A DNA stretch of 64,000 nt from CAZCFB01 sp964511535 (lineage in GTDB: Bacteria; Myxococcota_A; Polyangia; GCA-2747355; CAZCFB01): NCBI GenBank assembly GCA_964511535.1, contig CAZEFW010000012.1, forward strand, positions 28,877 through 92,876. The letters are read 5' to 3'. Below are positions 8,743 to 18,381 of this stretch, piece by piece. The number at the start of each line of letters is the position of its first letter. The stretch's first letter is position 1. The notes under the pieces are model-generated. The model had not been told where the DNA came from. It saw nothing but the letters and a program-made list of their open reading frames with translations, and did not search any database. The position numbers and the translations under genes are program-made.

Positions 8743-9552
8743 CTAAATAAAGTCGCGCCGGCTGAACAGCACCATGGCCAGCAGCAGAGTGAGGGCCGAG
8801 TAGAGCCCGGCGTAGCCCGCGGCCACGGCCACGTAGGACCAGTCAGGGAAGGTGCTGTGCACAGAGGCGTAGGCGCCGCCGTTTTCGCTGCCCGTGACGA
8901 AGAACAGCCGCAGGTTGGGCAGCACGCGGGTCACGCCGTCGAGGATGGCGGCCAGCGCGGCGTTGCCCTGCTCCGGTTCGCGCAGGCGGGAGGCCAGCGC
9001 CTGGATGTCGGGCACGCTGCGCCCCACCAGGAAGATGCCCAGGGTAAACAGCCCTGACAAAAACGGCGTGGAGAACGACGAAAAGAGCACGGCGATGGCG
9101 GTGACCACCGTGACCTCGAGGAAGATCAACGCGGTCATCTTGAGCAGCGCTGGCTTGAGCACCTCGCCCTGGATCGCCACCACCACGAACAGCACCGCCG
9201 ACATCACGACGACCAGCACGCCGAGGGTGATCAGCATGCCGATGTACTTGCCGAGCACGAACTGGTAGCGGTGCACCGGCTTGGGGATGAGGCTGTAGAT
9301 GGTCTTGCGCTCCAGCTCCTTGTAGACCAGGTTCACCCCGACGAAGATGGCGATGATGATGGAGAACAGGCTCATGCCGCCGAGCCCGAGGTCGGTGGTC
9401 AGGCGCGCCTCCTCGCGCACCGTCAGGGCGCCGAAGGCCAGGGAGCTGACGATGACCACCAGAGCGAAGAAGAGCAGGCTGTAGAGGATCTTGTTGCGGA
9501 TCGCCTCGCGGAAGGTGTTCAGCCCGATGGTGAGGACCTTGCCCATGGTCAC
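8743..9552 (-). CDS. ABC-2 type transporter permease
   Basis: 269 residues with six predicted helices and the NosY/ABC-2 style N-terminus (GLNTFREAIRNKILYSLLFF). The conserved stretch VYKELERKTIYSLIPKPVHR matches the coupling-helix region of permeases that extrude lipids, polymers or peptides, or insert copper-site proteins. A GTG start at 9552 overlaps the TGA of the ATPase gene (GTGA), and an ATG at 9546 is the alternative. It pairs with the ATPase at 9549-10532. The substrate is unknown. Confidence 0.85.
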   Translation of the reverse strand: MTMGKVLTIGLNTFREAIRNKILYSLLFFALVVIVSSLAFGALTVREEARLTTDLGLGGMSLFSIIIAIFVGVNLVYKELERKTIYSLIPKPVHRYQFVLGKYIGMLITLGVLVVVMSAVLFVVVAIQGEVLKPALLKMTALIFLEVTVVTAIAVLFSSFSTPFLSGLFTLGIFLVGRSVPDIQALASRLREPEQGNAALAAILDGVTRVLPNLRLFFVTGSENGGAYASVHSTFPDWSYVAVAAGYAGLYSALTLLLAMVLFSRRDFI

Positions 9553-10532
9553 GCCGCTCCCGGGCGGGCCATGTCGCCCCGCTCCCCTGCGGCCTCGGCG
9601 CCCTCGCGCGCCAGGTTGACCACCAGGTCCTCCAGCGACTCCTTGCGCGGGTTCACCGCGGTGACCCTCGCCCCGTGCTCCCGGGCCAGGTCGATCACCC
9701 TGTCCGGCTCCTGCTCACCCTCCACCACCACCCGCAGCCGGTCCCCCACCGCCTGCGGGCCGAAGCCCTCGCCGGCCAGCGCCTCCACCAGCGCCTCCGG
9801 GAAGTCCCTGAGCACCACCTCGGTGCTCAGGATGCGCGCGTCGAGCAGCTCGTGCAGCGGCCCGCGGTTGACGGTCTTGCCGCCCACCAGGATCACCACC
9901 TCGTTGGCCAGCAGCTCCACGTCGGACAGGATGTGCGACGACAGCACCACCGTCTTGCCCTCGTCCCGCAGGCCGGAGATGACGTTGCGCAGGTCCTTGC
10001 GGCCCAGCGGGTCCAGCCCGGTGAGCGGCTCGTCGAGGATCACCAGGTCCGGGTCGTTGATCAGCGCCTGGGCCAGGCCGATGCGCTGCAGCATGCCCTT
10101 GCTGTAGCGCCGCAGGGCCATGTCCCCCGCCGCGGTCATCTGTACCCGCTCCAGCAGCTCGCCGGCGCGGCGCCCCGCCTCGGCGCGGCCCATGCCGAAC
10201 AGCTTGCCCATGAACACCAGCAGCTCGCGGCCGGTGAGGTAGTCGTAGAAGTAGGGCGTCTCGGGCAGGTAGCCCAGGCGCGCCTTGGCGGCCAGGCTGC
10301 CCACTGGCTCGCCCATCACCCGGGCCTCGCCCGACGTGGCCCGCACCAGCCCCATGAGCACCTTGAGCGTGGTGGTCTTGCCCGCGCCGTTGGGGCCGAG
10401 CAGGGCGAAGATCTGGCCCGGCTCCACGGTGAAGGAGACATCCGTGATGGCGTGGACCTTCTTGCGCAGGAACCCCAGCACGTAGGTCTTGGCCAGGTTT
10501 CGCGTGTGCAGCGCGGGGGTGCTGTCGCTCAT
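9549..10532 (-). CDS. ABC transporter ATP-binding protein
   Basis: 327 residues. Walker A GPNGAGKT is at residues 46-53. The signature-like YSKGMLQRIGLAQAL is followed by Walker B VILDEPLTGLDP, a switch His (SSHILSDVE), and a C-terminal extension after residue 230 typical of the NatA/CcmA/NosF exporter class. It energises the adjacent ABC-2 permease. It is the first gene of a three-gene operon, and its start lies 15 bases past the stop of the upstream SDR gene, so all four genes may share a transcript. Confidence 0.92.
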   Translation of the reverse strand: MSDSTPALHTRNLAKTYVLGFLRKKVHAITDVSFTVEPGQIFALLGPNGAGKTTTLKVLMGLVRATSGEARVMGEPVGSLAAKARLGYLPETPYFYDYLTGRELLVFMGKLFGMGRAEAGRRAGELLERVQMTAAGDMALRRYSKGMLQRIGLAQALINDPDLVILDEPLTGLDPLGRKDLRNVISGLRDEGKTVVLSSHILSDVELLANEVVILVGGKTVNRGPLHELLDARILSTEVVLRDFPEALVEALAGEGFGPQAVGDRLRVVVEGEQEPDRVIDLAREHGARVTAVNPRKESLEDLVVNLAREGAEAAGERGDMARPGAA

Positions 10533-10547
10533 GGCGGGACGGTCCCC

Positions 10548-11513
<966 letters not shown>

Positions 11514-11585
11514 GGTCGTGGCGAGAATGTAGCACTCCGGGGGTGGGGTGAAAAGAAAGGCCAGGGGCGTGCTATCTTTGGTTCC

Positions 11586-12947
11586 ATGAGACGTCAAACC
11601 ACAGCCGCCCTGGTGGCGGCGGGGTTCTGCGCGGCGCTGCTCGGCGGCTGCCAGCGCGAGACCCCCAAGGCGAAGCAGGTGAACAAGGGGGCAGCAGTGA
11701 AACCAGTGGCCGAGGCCCCCGCCCGGCCGAAGGTGCCCCCCATCGTGCCGCCCGAGGTGCAGCCGCCGGCCGTGGCCAAGGGGGCCCGGGTGGTGCACCT
11801 GGTGTATACGTCCAACAACGATGGAGAGGTGGACCCCTGCGGGTGAGGCCGCCCCATGGGTGGCCTGGCCCGGCGGGCTGGCAAGATCGACACTTACCGC
11901 AGGCCGGATCACGGCCTCATCGTTCTGGACGCGGGGGACTCCCTCGCACCGCGGCACGCGGCGTTCGGCGCCCCGGCCGAGGAGCTGCGCCCCACGGCGG
12001 GCACCATCCTGCAGGCCATGGGCATGATGGGCACCGACGGCCTGCTGCCCGGGGAGGCCGACCTGGCCGCCGGGCTGCGCTGGCTGACCAAGGAGGCGGG
12101 CCACGCGGGGCTGCCGCTGCTGGCCGCCAACCTCAAGGCGCGGGTGCGGGGCAAGAGCCCCTTCGTGCGGCGCAAGCTGGTCACCACCGGGGGGGTCAAG
12201 GTGGGGCTGTTCGGGGTCCTGGACCTCGAGGGTGAGCCACAGGAGATGGTGGACCTGTTCAAGAAGACGAAGGTCAAGCAGACGCCGGCGCTCAAGGCGG
12301 CGCGCGCCCAGGTCAAGGCCCTGAGCAAGGCGGGGGCCGAGGTGGTGGTGATGCTGGCCCACATGAACCAGCAGAAGGTGCGCGACCTGCTGGAGAAGGT
12401 GGAGGGGATCCACGTGGCCATCCTCGGGCACCACGGCATGCGCCTGGGCCAGCCGATGAAGGTGGGCAACACCTTCCTGGTGGAGGCGGGGCGGCGGGGG
12501 CAGGCCATGGGCCACGTGCAGATCGAGCTCGGGCCTTCGTGGGACTCCGGCGCGCCGCTCAAGGACGACTCCGCGCGGCACACCGCCTACCAGGGCATCG
12601 TCCAGCAGATCGCCGTGCTCAAGCAGCTGCTCTCCACGGTGGATCCGGACCAGGAGCCGCCCCCGCCGGCGGTTGAGCTCGACAGGCGGCTGAAGGAACA
12701 GATCAAGGCGTACCGCGAGATGGGCGCGGCGGCAGGAGATACGCGCCTGGCCGCCAGCCTGATCAACCTGGACGACACCGTGCCGGAGCACCCGGCGGTG
12801 ACCGCCCTGGTCAAGGGCAAGAAGGCCGCCACGGGCGACCCGGCGGCGGCCGCGCAGCCCACCCGGGCCGTGGTAGGGACGCCGATCCAGATCCCGGGCG
12901 AGGTGATCCGCGAGTTGGACCGGGAGGCGGCGCTCAAGGGCCGCTAG
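11586..12947 (+). CDS. metallophosphoesterase lipoprotein with in-frame UGA (probable selenoprotein)
   Basis: One frame of 453 residues is interrupted only by TGA at 11844-11846. The N-terminal part has a lipoprotein signal (AALLGGC, Cys about 22) and a Pro-rich linker, and ends HLVYTSNNDGEVDPCG. After the TGA comes GRPMGGLARRAGKID. In UshA/5'-nucleotidase-like lipoproteins this region normally reads PCGC followed a few residues later by GG(L/I)xRRA, so the UGA occupies the second Cys position. Further metal-site motifs follow: LDAGDSL, LLAANLKA, VVVMLAHMNQ and AILGHHGM. Neither half makes sense alone: the first lacks the catalytic domain and the second lacks the signal and first strand. A hairpin resembling a bacterial SECIS lies downstream of the UGA. 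The alternatives are a nonsense mutation or a sequencing error (TGC to TGA). An annotation pipeline would call 11586-11846 and 11856-12947 separately. Confidence 0.72.
11863..11882 (+). promoter_or_regulatory. candidate bacterial SECIS hairpin
   Basis: Beginning 17 bases after the UGA, 11863-11865 pairs with 11880-11882, U11866 is bulged, G11867 pairs as wobble with U11879, and 11868-11871 pairs with 11875-11878. This leaves a GGC apical loop at 11872-11874. The loop lies 26 bases from the UGA and begins with G, with a bulged U in the stem, which fits the published bacterial SECIS pattern (loop 16-37 bases from UGA, G among its first two bases). GC-rich DNA makes chance hairpins common, so this is supportive only. 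Confidence 0.45.
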
Positions 12948-12959
12948 AGGGCCTCGTCC

Positions 12960-15797
12960 GTGACAGCGCGACCGTGGACCCGCGGCCTGTGGGCCGCCCT
13001 GCTTATCTTCCTGCCCGACGCCACGGCGGCGGCGGGTGGCCCCCCGGGGCGCTTCATGACCCGGGTGTTCGGCCCGGTGGAGGGCATGCCGGGGGCCTCG
13101 GTGCGGGCGCTGGTCCAGGCCGGACCCGGGGTGCTGTACGTGGGCACAGAGCACGGGCTGGCCCGCTTCGACGGACGGGCGTTTACCAAGGTGCGGCTCC
13201 CGGAGGCCGTGGACCGCACCATCGTCACCGCCCTCGGCTGGGACGGCGAGGCGCTGTACGGACAGACCCACCGCGGCGTGTTTCGGCTGCGGCGCGGCCA
13301 GGGCAGCGTGGTGGAGCGCACCGGCACCCTCGAGGTCAACGCGGGATTTCACCGTGCCGGGGACGGCGCTCTGTACCTCGCCAACCACGTGGGGGTGTGG
13401 AAGGCCACGCGCAGCGGCCTGGCTCTGTTGGCGCGCACCGCCGCCGGCCACCCCCTGCGGGCCGTCTGGGCAGGCAAGGGCGTGGTGCTTACCGGCGGCC
13501 GCAGCGGCGTCTACCTGCTGGACGGTGATGCGCTGATCCGCGTCGGCGATGGCGCGGTGCGCAGCTTCGTGCAGGACGGCGAGGCGGTGCTCGTGGGGCT
13601 GGAGTCCGGCGTGCGGCGCTTGACGCTGACCCCTCGCCCTGCCCTCGGCGCGCTCATGGACATCGGGGGCACCTGCTACGTCACCGACATGACCCGGCTG
13701 CGCGGCGCGCGCCTGGCCGTCTCCTGCGGCGAGGGGGTGCGCGTCAGCAGCCCCGAGGGCGTCTGGAGCCACATGCACCAGGGCAACGGGCTGCCGACCC
13801 AGGTGGCCACCCGGGTGGTGGAGGACACGGACGGGCAGCTCTGGATCGGCACATACGGCCACGGCCTGGTGCGGCTCGCCGAGCCGGACCTGCGGCTCTG
13901 GTCCCGGCGCGAGGGGCTGCCCTCCAACCGCCTCACCACCCTGACGCCCGGCCGCGGCGGGATGCTGGTGGCCACCCTCGAGGGCGCGGTGACCGTGGAC
14001 GAGCGGTTCCGGATCACGCCGGTCCAGGGGCCCACCCCGCCCATCATGAACCTGGCCCGGGGCGACACCGGCCTGTGGCAGACCGGCAACCAGGCCGGCC
14101 TGGTGCGCGTGGTCGACGGGCGCGCAGAGACCATGGTGGCGCGCACCACCGACAGCTACCGGCTGCATCGCATGGGCGCGCCAGGAGCCAGGGGGCAGCT
14201 GTGGGCCGTGGGCACCACCGAGATGATCCGGCTCGAGCCGTCCCGGCGCACCGTGCCCTACCCGAGCCCGCCGCTGTACGCCGGGGCGCCCGATGAGCAG
14301 GGCAGGCTGCACATGGTGGGGCCCTCCGGGTACTGGCGCTTCGACGGCGACGCTTTGAGCAGGCTGGCCGCCGCCCCGGCTCGGTGCCGGGGTGGCGTGG
14401 CGGCCAGCTTGCAGGGACAGCCTTTCGCGGCGTGCGAGGCGCGCCTGTTCGAGCGGGTGGGCTCGGCCTGGGTGGAGCGCGCGGTGGGCCTGCTGGACGG
14501 CGGGCCCATCTCCACGCTGCTGGCCCACGGTGAGGAGCTGTGGGTGGCCACCCTGGGCCGGGTGGTGCGGCTCCAGCCGGGGCCGTTGATCTTCGACCGC
14601 GACCTGGGGCTGCCCCCGGCGCCGCTTACTTCCGGACGGCTGGCGCGCATGGGCCCGTGGCTCGCGGCGGGTACCGGCGACGGGCTGCTCTGGGCGCGGC
14701 AGGATATCCTGGCGCGCCCGCGGCGCTCGCTATTGGCCCGGGTCGTGGCGCTGCGCGCCGCCGGCCGCCCGCTGTCGGGGCCCGAAGAGCTGCGGCCGGG
14801 GGACGACTTCCTGGAGGTGAAGCTGGGGGCCGGCACCCTGGTGGACGCCAACACCCTGGCCTACCGGTTCAGGCTCGACGGGGGCAGCTGGTCCGACGCC
14901 ATGCGCAGCGACACCCTGCACCTGCCGGGCCTGAGCCCCGGAGACCATCGGCTGGAGTTCCAGGTGCGCGGTCCGGGCGCGGGCTGGAGCCCGTCGCCGA
15001 CGGTGCTGGGCTTCGCCGTGCCGCCGCGCTGGTACCAGCGCCGGTCGCTGCAGGCCCTGGCCGCCCTGCTGCTCGCCTTCGGCGTGGTGTTCTACTTCCG
15101 CGAGCGCGCGCGTCGGCTGGCCACCCAGGTGCAGCGGCTGCAGGACGCCGAGTCGTTCAGGCAGGTGTTCGGCCGCTTCGTCGCGCCGGAGGTGGCCGAG
15201 GACGCGCTATCGGGCCGGCTGCCGCGCACCGGCCAGCGGCGTGAGGTCACGGTGCTGTTCGCGGATATCCGCGGCTTCACGCCGTTGACCGAGCGGCTGG
15301 AGCCGGAGGCGCTGGTGCAGCTGCTCAACCGCACGCTGACTCTGATGGTGAGGGTCATCGAGGAGCAGGGGGGCGTGGTCAACAAGTTCATGGGCGATGC
15401 GGTGGTGGCCATCTTCGGCGCGCCGCGCGATCAGCCGGACCACGCCGCGCGAGCCGTGCGCGCCGGGGTGGCCATGGTCAAGGCCATGGCCGGGGCCCAT
15501 GTCGCGGGCGACCCGGCGGCGGAGGAGAGCGCGGTGAGGGTGGGGGTCGGCATCAACAGCGGCGAGGTCATCGCCGGTCCGGTGGGGGCCGACTCGCGCA
15601 TGGAGTACACGGTGATCGGCGAGGTGGTGAACATCGCCGCGCGCGCCGAGGCGCTGACCCGAAAGGTCGGCGCCGATCTGCTGGCCACCGACGACACCGT
15701 CGAGCACCTGCAGGGCGACCACGAGCTGAAGCAGGCTGGCGCCCACGCGCTCAAGGGGGTCAGCCGCCCGGTGGCCATGTGGCGCTGGGATCTCTGA
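12960..15797 (+). CDS. propeller-sensor transmembrane adenylate cyclase (class III)
   Basis: 945 residues from a GTG twelve bases after the phosphoesterase stop. A signal peptide (to about 24) is followed by a long periplasmic region with repeated two-component-regulator-propeller segments (YVGTEHGLARFDG, LWIGTYGHGLVRL, GLPSNRLTTL). A YYY-type domain (about 600-690, YRFRLDGGSWSDA) and one helix (about 698-715) come next, then a class III cyclase domain from about 760. Metal Asp residues are in FADIRGFT and KFMGDAVVAIFG. Lys in NKFMGD and Thr in YTVIGEVVNIAAR are the usual adenine-selecting pair, so cAMP is the likely product. This sensor architecture is usually fused to histidine kinases. It probably senses a periplasmic signal. 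The tight spacing suggests coregulation with the upstream lipoprotein. Confidence 0.88.
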   Translation: MTARPWTRGLWAALLIFLPDATAAAGGPPGRFMTRVFGPVEGMPGASVRALVQAGPGVLYVGTEHGLARFDGRAFTKVRLPEAVDRTIVTALGWDGEALYGQTHRGVFRLRRGQGSVVERTGTLEVNAGFHRAGDGALYLANHVGVWKATRSGLALLARTAAGHPLRAVWAGKGVVLTGGRSGVYLLDGDALIRVGDGAVRSFVQDGEAVLVGLESGVRRLTLTPRPALGALMDIGGTCYVTDMTRLRGARLAVSCGEGVRVSSPEGVWSHMHQGNGLPTQVATRVVEDTDGQLWIGTYGHGLVRLAEPDLRLWSRREGLPSNRLTTLTPGRGGMLVATLEGAVTVDERFRITPVQGPTPPIMNLARGDTGLWQTGNQAGLVRVVDGRAETMVARTTDSYRLHRMGAPGARGQLWAVGTTEMIRLEPSRRTVPYPSPPLYAGAPDEQGRLHMVGPSGYWRFDGDALSRLAAAPARCRGGVAASLQGQPFAACEARLFERVGSAWVERAVGLLDGGPISTLLAHGEELWVATLGRVVRLQPGPLIFDRDLGLPPAPLTSGRLARMGPWLAAGTGDGLLWARQDILARPRRSLLARVVALRAAGRPLSGPEELRPGDDFLEVKLGAGTLVDANTLAYRFRLDGGSWSDAMRSDTLHLPGLSPGDHRLEFQVRGPGAGWSPSPTVLGFAVPPRWYQRRSLQALAALLLAFGVVFYFRERARRLATQVQRLQDAESFRQVFGRFVAPEVAEDALSGRLPRTGQRREVTVLFADIRGFTPLTERLEPEALVQLLNRTLTLMVRVIEEQGGVVNKFMGDAVVAIFGAPRDQPDHAARAVRAGVAMVKAMAGAHVAGDPAAEESAVRVGVGINSGEVIAGPVGADSRMEYTVIGEVVNIAARAEALTRKVGADLLATDDTVEHLQGDHELKQAGAHALKGVSRPVAMWRWDL

Positions 15798-15809
15798 TGA
15801 GGGCCCAGA

Positions 15810-16427
15810 TCAGAGCGGCTCGTCTGGCCGCTCGCCGTACAGCGCGGACCTGTCCCTGATCAGCGCCCTCAGCCCTGCGCGGTCCTGCCCCTCGGCCGGT
15901 GCATCGCCGGCCAGGTAGCGCTGCATCTGCTGCCGCGCCTGCAGCACCGCGGCCACGTAGCGGCGGGAATACGCCGGCAGCGCGCGGCCGTCGCGCAGCC
16001 AGCCGGACACCCGCCCCGGGCCGCTGTTGTAGGCGGCGAGGGCCAGGTCCACCTTGCCGTCGTAGCGGCGGAGCAAGTACTTGAGGTATGAGGTCCCCGC
16101 GTCGACGTTGAAGGCGGGGTCGGTGATCTCGAAGTCGTCGTAGCCCAGCTTGCGGGCCAGGCTGGCCGCCGTGCGGGGCATCAGCTGCATCAACCCGCGG
16201 GCGCCCACCCGGGAGCCGGCCTCAGGCCTGAAGCTGCTCTCCACCCGGATGACACCGAGGATCAGATCCTCTGCCACGTCATGCTTGGCAGCCGCGGCGC
16301 GCACATGGGGCAACGCCGCCGCGACCCGGTCCGCCGGCGGCAACGCCAGCCGCGGCGCCTTGACGGGCTCGGGAGATGAGGCGCAGCCGGCGAGCAGGAG
16401 TACCAGGACGAGGAAGAGGCGCTTCAT
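15810..16427 (-). CDS. lytic transglycosylase lipoprotein (SLT family)
   Basis: 205 residues from the ATG at 16427, which gives a lipoprotein signal ending LLLAGC. The SLT/Goose-lysozyme-like domain (about residues 55-165) has the catalytic Glu in GVIRVESSFRPEA, then GLMQLMP, FNVDAGTSYLKYLL and LALAAYNSGPGRV, the standard MltC/MltE/Slt70 motifs. It cleaves peptidoglycan with formation of 1,6-anhydro-MurNAc, probably anchored to the outer membrane. It is convergent with the cyclase gene, with only 12 bases between stops. Confidence 0.92.
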   Translation of the reverse strand: MKRLFLVLVLLLAGCASSPEPVKAPRLALPPADRVAAALPHVRAAAAKHDVAEDLILGVIRVESSFRPEAGSRVGARGLMQLMPRTAASLARKLGYDDFEITDPAFNVDAGTSYLKYLLRRYDGKVDLALAAYNSGPGRVSGWLRDGRALPAYSRRYVAAVLQARQQMQRYLAGDAPAEGQDRAGLRALIRDRSALYGERPDEPL

Positions 16428-16497
16428 GTGGGGATGGTGCCCGACCGGGAGGCGCGGAGCAAAAACCTGTCCCGAGCCCCGGCCACCGGAGCCGCTC

Positions 16498-16542
16498 AAA
16501 AAATGTCAAGTGTGGGGGTCAGACCCCACCACTTGACATTTT
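16498..16542. repeat. REP-like palindrome, probable terminator
   Basis: A long inverted repeat: arms AAAATGTCAAGTG and CACTTGACATTTT enclose GGGGTCAGACCCC. It begins just after the stop of the VWA lipoprotein gene (16545, minus strand) and ends in a T/A run on either strand, so it can act as an intrinsic terminator. The bare GGGGTCAGACCCC core flanked by a TGTCAAGTG arm looks like a dispersed REP/RAYT-type element rather than a gene-specific terminator. Confidence 0.65.
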
Positions 16543-16544
16543 CT

Positions 16545-18239
16545 CTAGTTGCACTGCCTCAGCTCGCCGAACTCCTTGCTGCCCCACACATGGGCCGAGG
16601 CGGGCGAGCAGACCGTGGCGTAGGTCCCCTTGGGCGCCGGGCCCTTGCGCATGATCTCCACCGCGTAGGGGGACGAGCCGGGCTGCTTGGTGCACACGCC
16701 GGACGGCACCACGCGCCAGCAGGGGCACTCGCCGGCGCAGGCCGTGGACGGCAGCTTCGGGTCAAACAGCGCCGGCGAACACTTGGGGACCTCCGCGCGC
16801 CCGGCGTGGGAGTGCTGCTGGATGGTGAACTTCGCCTTGGACAGGCACCCCTGCTGGCACACCACCTTCTTGCCGCAGGTCTTGGCGTCGCAGATCACGT
16901 CCCCCTTGCGGCAGAGGATGCCGCCGTTGTCGGTGAGCGCGGGCGGCGACAGGCACATGGTGCCGAGCGACCCGACGATGCGCTCGCCCAGGCGCTTGAG
17001 CGCCGGCGAGAAGTCCGAGGTGCAGATGGAGGTGAAGTTCTCCTCGCGCCACTTGCCCTGCGCGTCGACGAAGTAGGGGATGCTCTTCTTCTTCGCCTTG
17101 ACGTCGGCGATCTCCTTGAGGGACAGCTCCTTGGCGAAGGCGCGCACCAGCGCCTTGATGCGCACCGCCGGCTGGGCGTCGCCCTGGGACGAGGTGCAGC
17201 TCGGCTTGAGCGTCGGGTAGTTGCCGGACATGCCCACCTCGACCCGGTCGGTGGAGCCGGCGATGGCCGCCATCAGCACGCGGTCGGGGTTGGCCTTGCC
17301 CACGCACTTGCCCGTGGCGCCGTCCCGGTCGGGCAGCTTCTTGAGGTTCTTGAAGAAGGAGATGAAGTTCTCCACCTTGTGCAGGTACTGCCCGCCCGGC
17401 ACGCAGTTGGTGCGTGGCCCCTGGGTGAAGCGGTCGCACTTGGCCTTGCCCGGGCACTTGCACTTGACGCCGAACTCGAAGCAGCGGAACGAGGTCAGCG
17501 GCCCCAGGGGATCGTTCAGGCCGCCCTGGGTCGGGTCGAACAGCTGGGGGTTGGACGCCGAGCAGTCATCCTCGTCTGTGATGAACACCACCGCCAGCAG
17601 CGCGTCCTCGCGGTTCGCCTTGCACGGATCGTCGTTGCGCAGGAAGGCGGGGTTGACGTTGGCCGCCGGGTCCAGCGCCCGCTTGGCCGACAGGATGGTC
17701 TGCTCGAAGCCGCACCCGTCGGTGCCGATGGTGCCGATGCATGAAAACGCGTCCTTGACCTTCTTGATCGGGTCGCCGGCGCCGGGGATGTTGGTGGTCA
17801 CCACGCCGTCGACGTCCCGGTACTCGATCCACGGGTTCTTGGGCCCGGTGCAGCCCGCGATCATCGGCTTGCTGCGCAGCTTGCCCTTGTCGCCGCCGGT
17901 TACGCAGGCGTTGTCAACGTAGGCGGTGCCCGCGCCGAGGTCCGAGCTCACCACGCCGATGCGCAGGTTGGGCAGCTTGCCGCCCAGCTTCTGGGTCTTG
18001 AGCGCGTCGATGAGCTTGGGGAACTGCCGCCTCAGGTTCTCCTGCTCCTCGCTCATGGATCCGGAGTTGTCGATGACGAACAGGATGTCGACGTCCTTGT
18101 CCAGAAACAGCGGCTGGGTCGTGCACTGGGTTCCCCCGCCGCCCGGCTTGGGCTTCTCCACGGGGCGCACCACGCACCCCTGAGAGATGATCAGCGTCGT
18201 CAGCGCGCACAGGTACGGTATGAATCTGGAAAGCTCCAT
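16545..18239 (-). CDS. von Willebrand factor A domain lipoprotein
   Basis: 564 residues. The start is supported by AAGGAG upstream and a signal ending IISQGC (Cys22). A Gly/Pro linker leads to a VWA fold whose MIDAS is DNSGSMS (residues 57-63) and continues through GVVSSDLG and VVFITDEDDCSA. Long Cys-rich insertions lie between strands, and a Cys-rich tail follows (CRKGDVICDAKTCGKKVVCQQGC). The frequent Cys pairs suggest disulphides on the cell surface. Similar proteins are frequent in Myxococcota and relatives, generally with unknown function in adhesion or surface assembly. Confidence 0.82.
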   Translation of the reverse strand: MELSRFIPYLCALTTLIISQGCVVRPVEKPKPGGGGTQCTTQPLFLDKDVDILFVIDNSGSMSEEQENLRRQFPKLIDALKTQKLGGKLPNLRIGVVSSDLGAGTAYVDNACVTGGDKGKLRSKPMIAGCTGPKNPWIEYRDVDGVVTTNIPGAGDPIKKVKDAFSCIGTIGTDGCGFEQTILSAKRALDPAANVNPAFLRNDDPCKANREDALLAVVFITDEDDCSASNPQLFDPTQGGLNDPLGPLTSFRCFEFGVKCKCPGKAKCDRFTQGPRTNCVPGGQYLHKVENFISFFKNLKKLPDRDGATGKCVGKANPDRVLMAAIAGSTDRVEVGMSGNYPTLKPSCTSSQGDAQPAVRIKALVRAFAKELSLKEIADVKAKKKSIPYFVDAQGKWREENFTSICTSDFSPALKRLGERIVGSLGTMCLSPPALTDNGGILCRKGDVICDAKTCGKKVVCQQGCLSKAKFTIQQHSHAGRAEVPKCSPALFDPKLPSTACAGECPCWRVVPSGVCTKQPGSSPYAVEIMRKGPAPKGTYATVCSPASAHVWGSKEFGELRQCN

Positions 18240-18381
18240 GATCCCTGCTCCTTGGCCAGTTTGTATGGATCCAGGAAGAGCAAGAACAGGGCCAGCCGAA
18301 AAGACTGGGCTTTTCCGCCTGCTCTGTGCCTATTTCGTCAACGGCACAGCGCCCGCCGTCAACAAGGTTGCCGGTTTTTGG

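Noticed and set aside
11847..11865. Eight-pair hairpin immediately after the UGA
   Set aside because: The loop is only about nine bases from the UGA, closer than known bacterial SECIS loops; it overlaps the better candidate.
11514..14528. Upstream extension of the SDR frame
   Set aside because: Antisense to the phosphoesterase and cyclase genes; the real start is the ATG at 11513 with a Rossmann motif directly after it.
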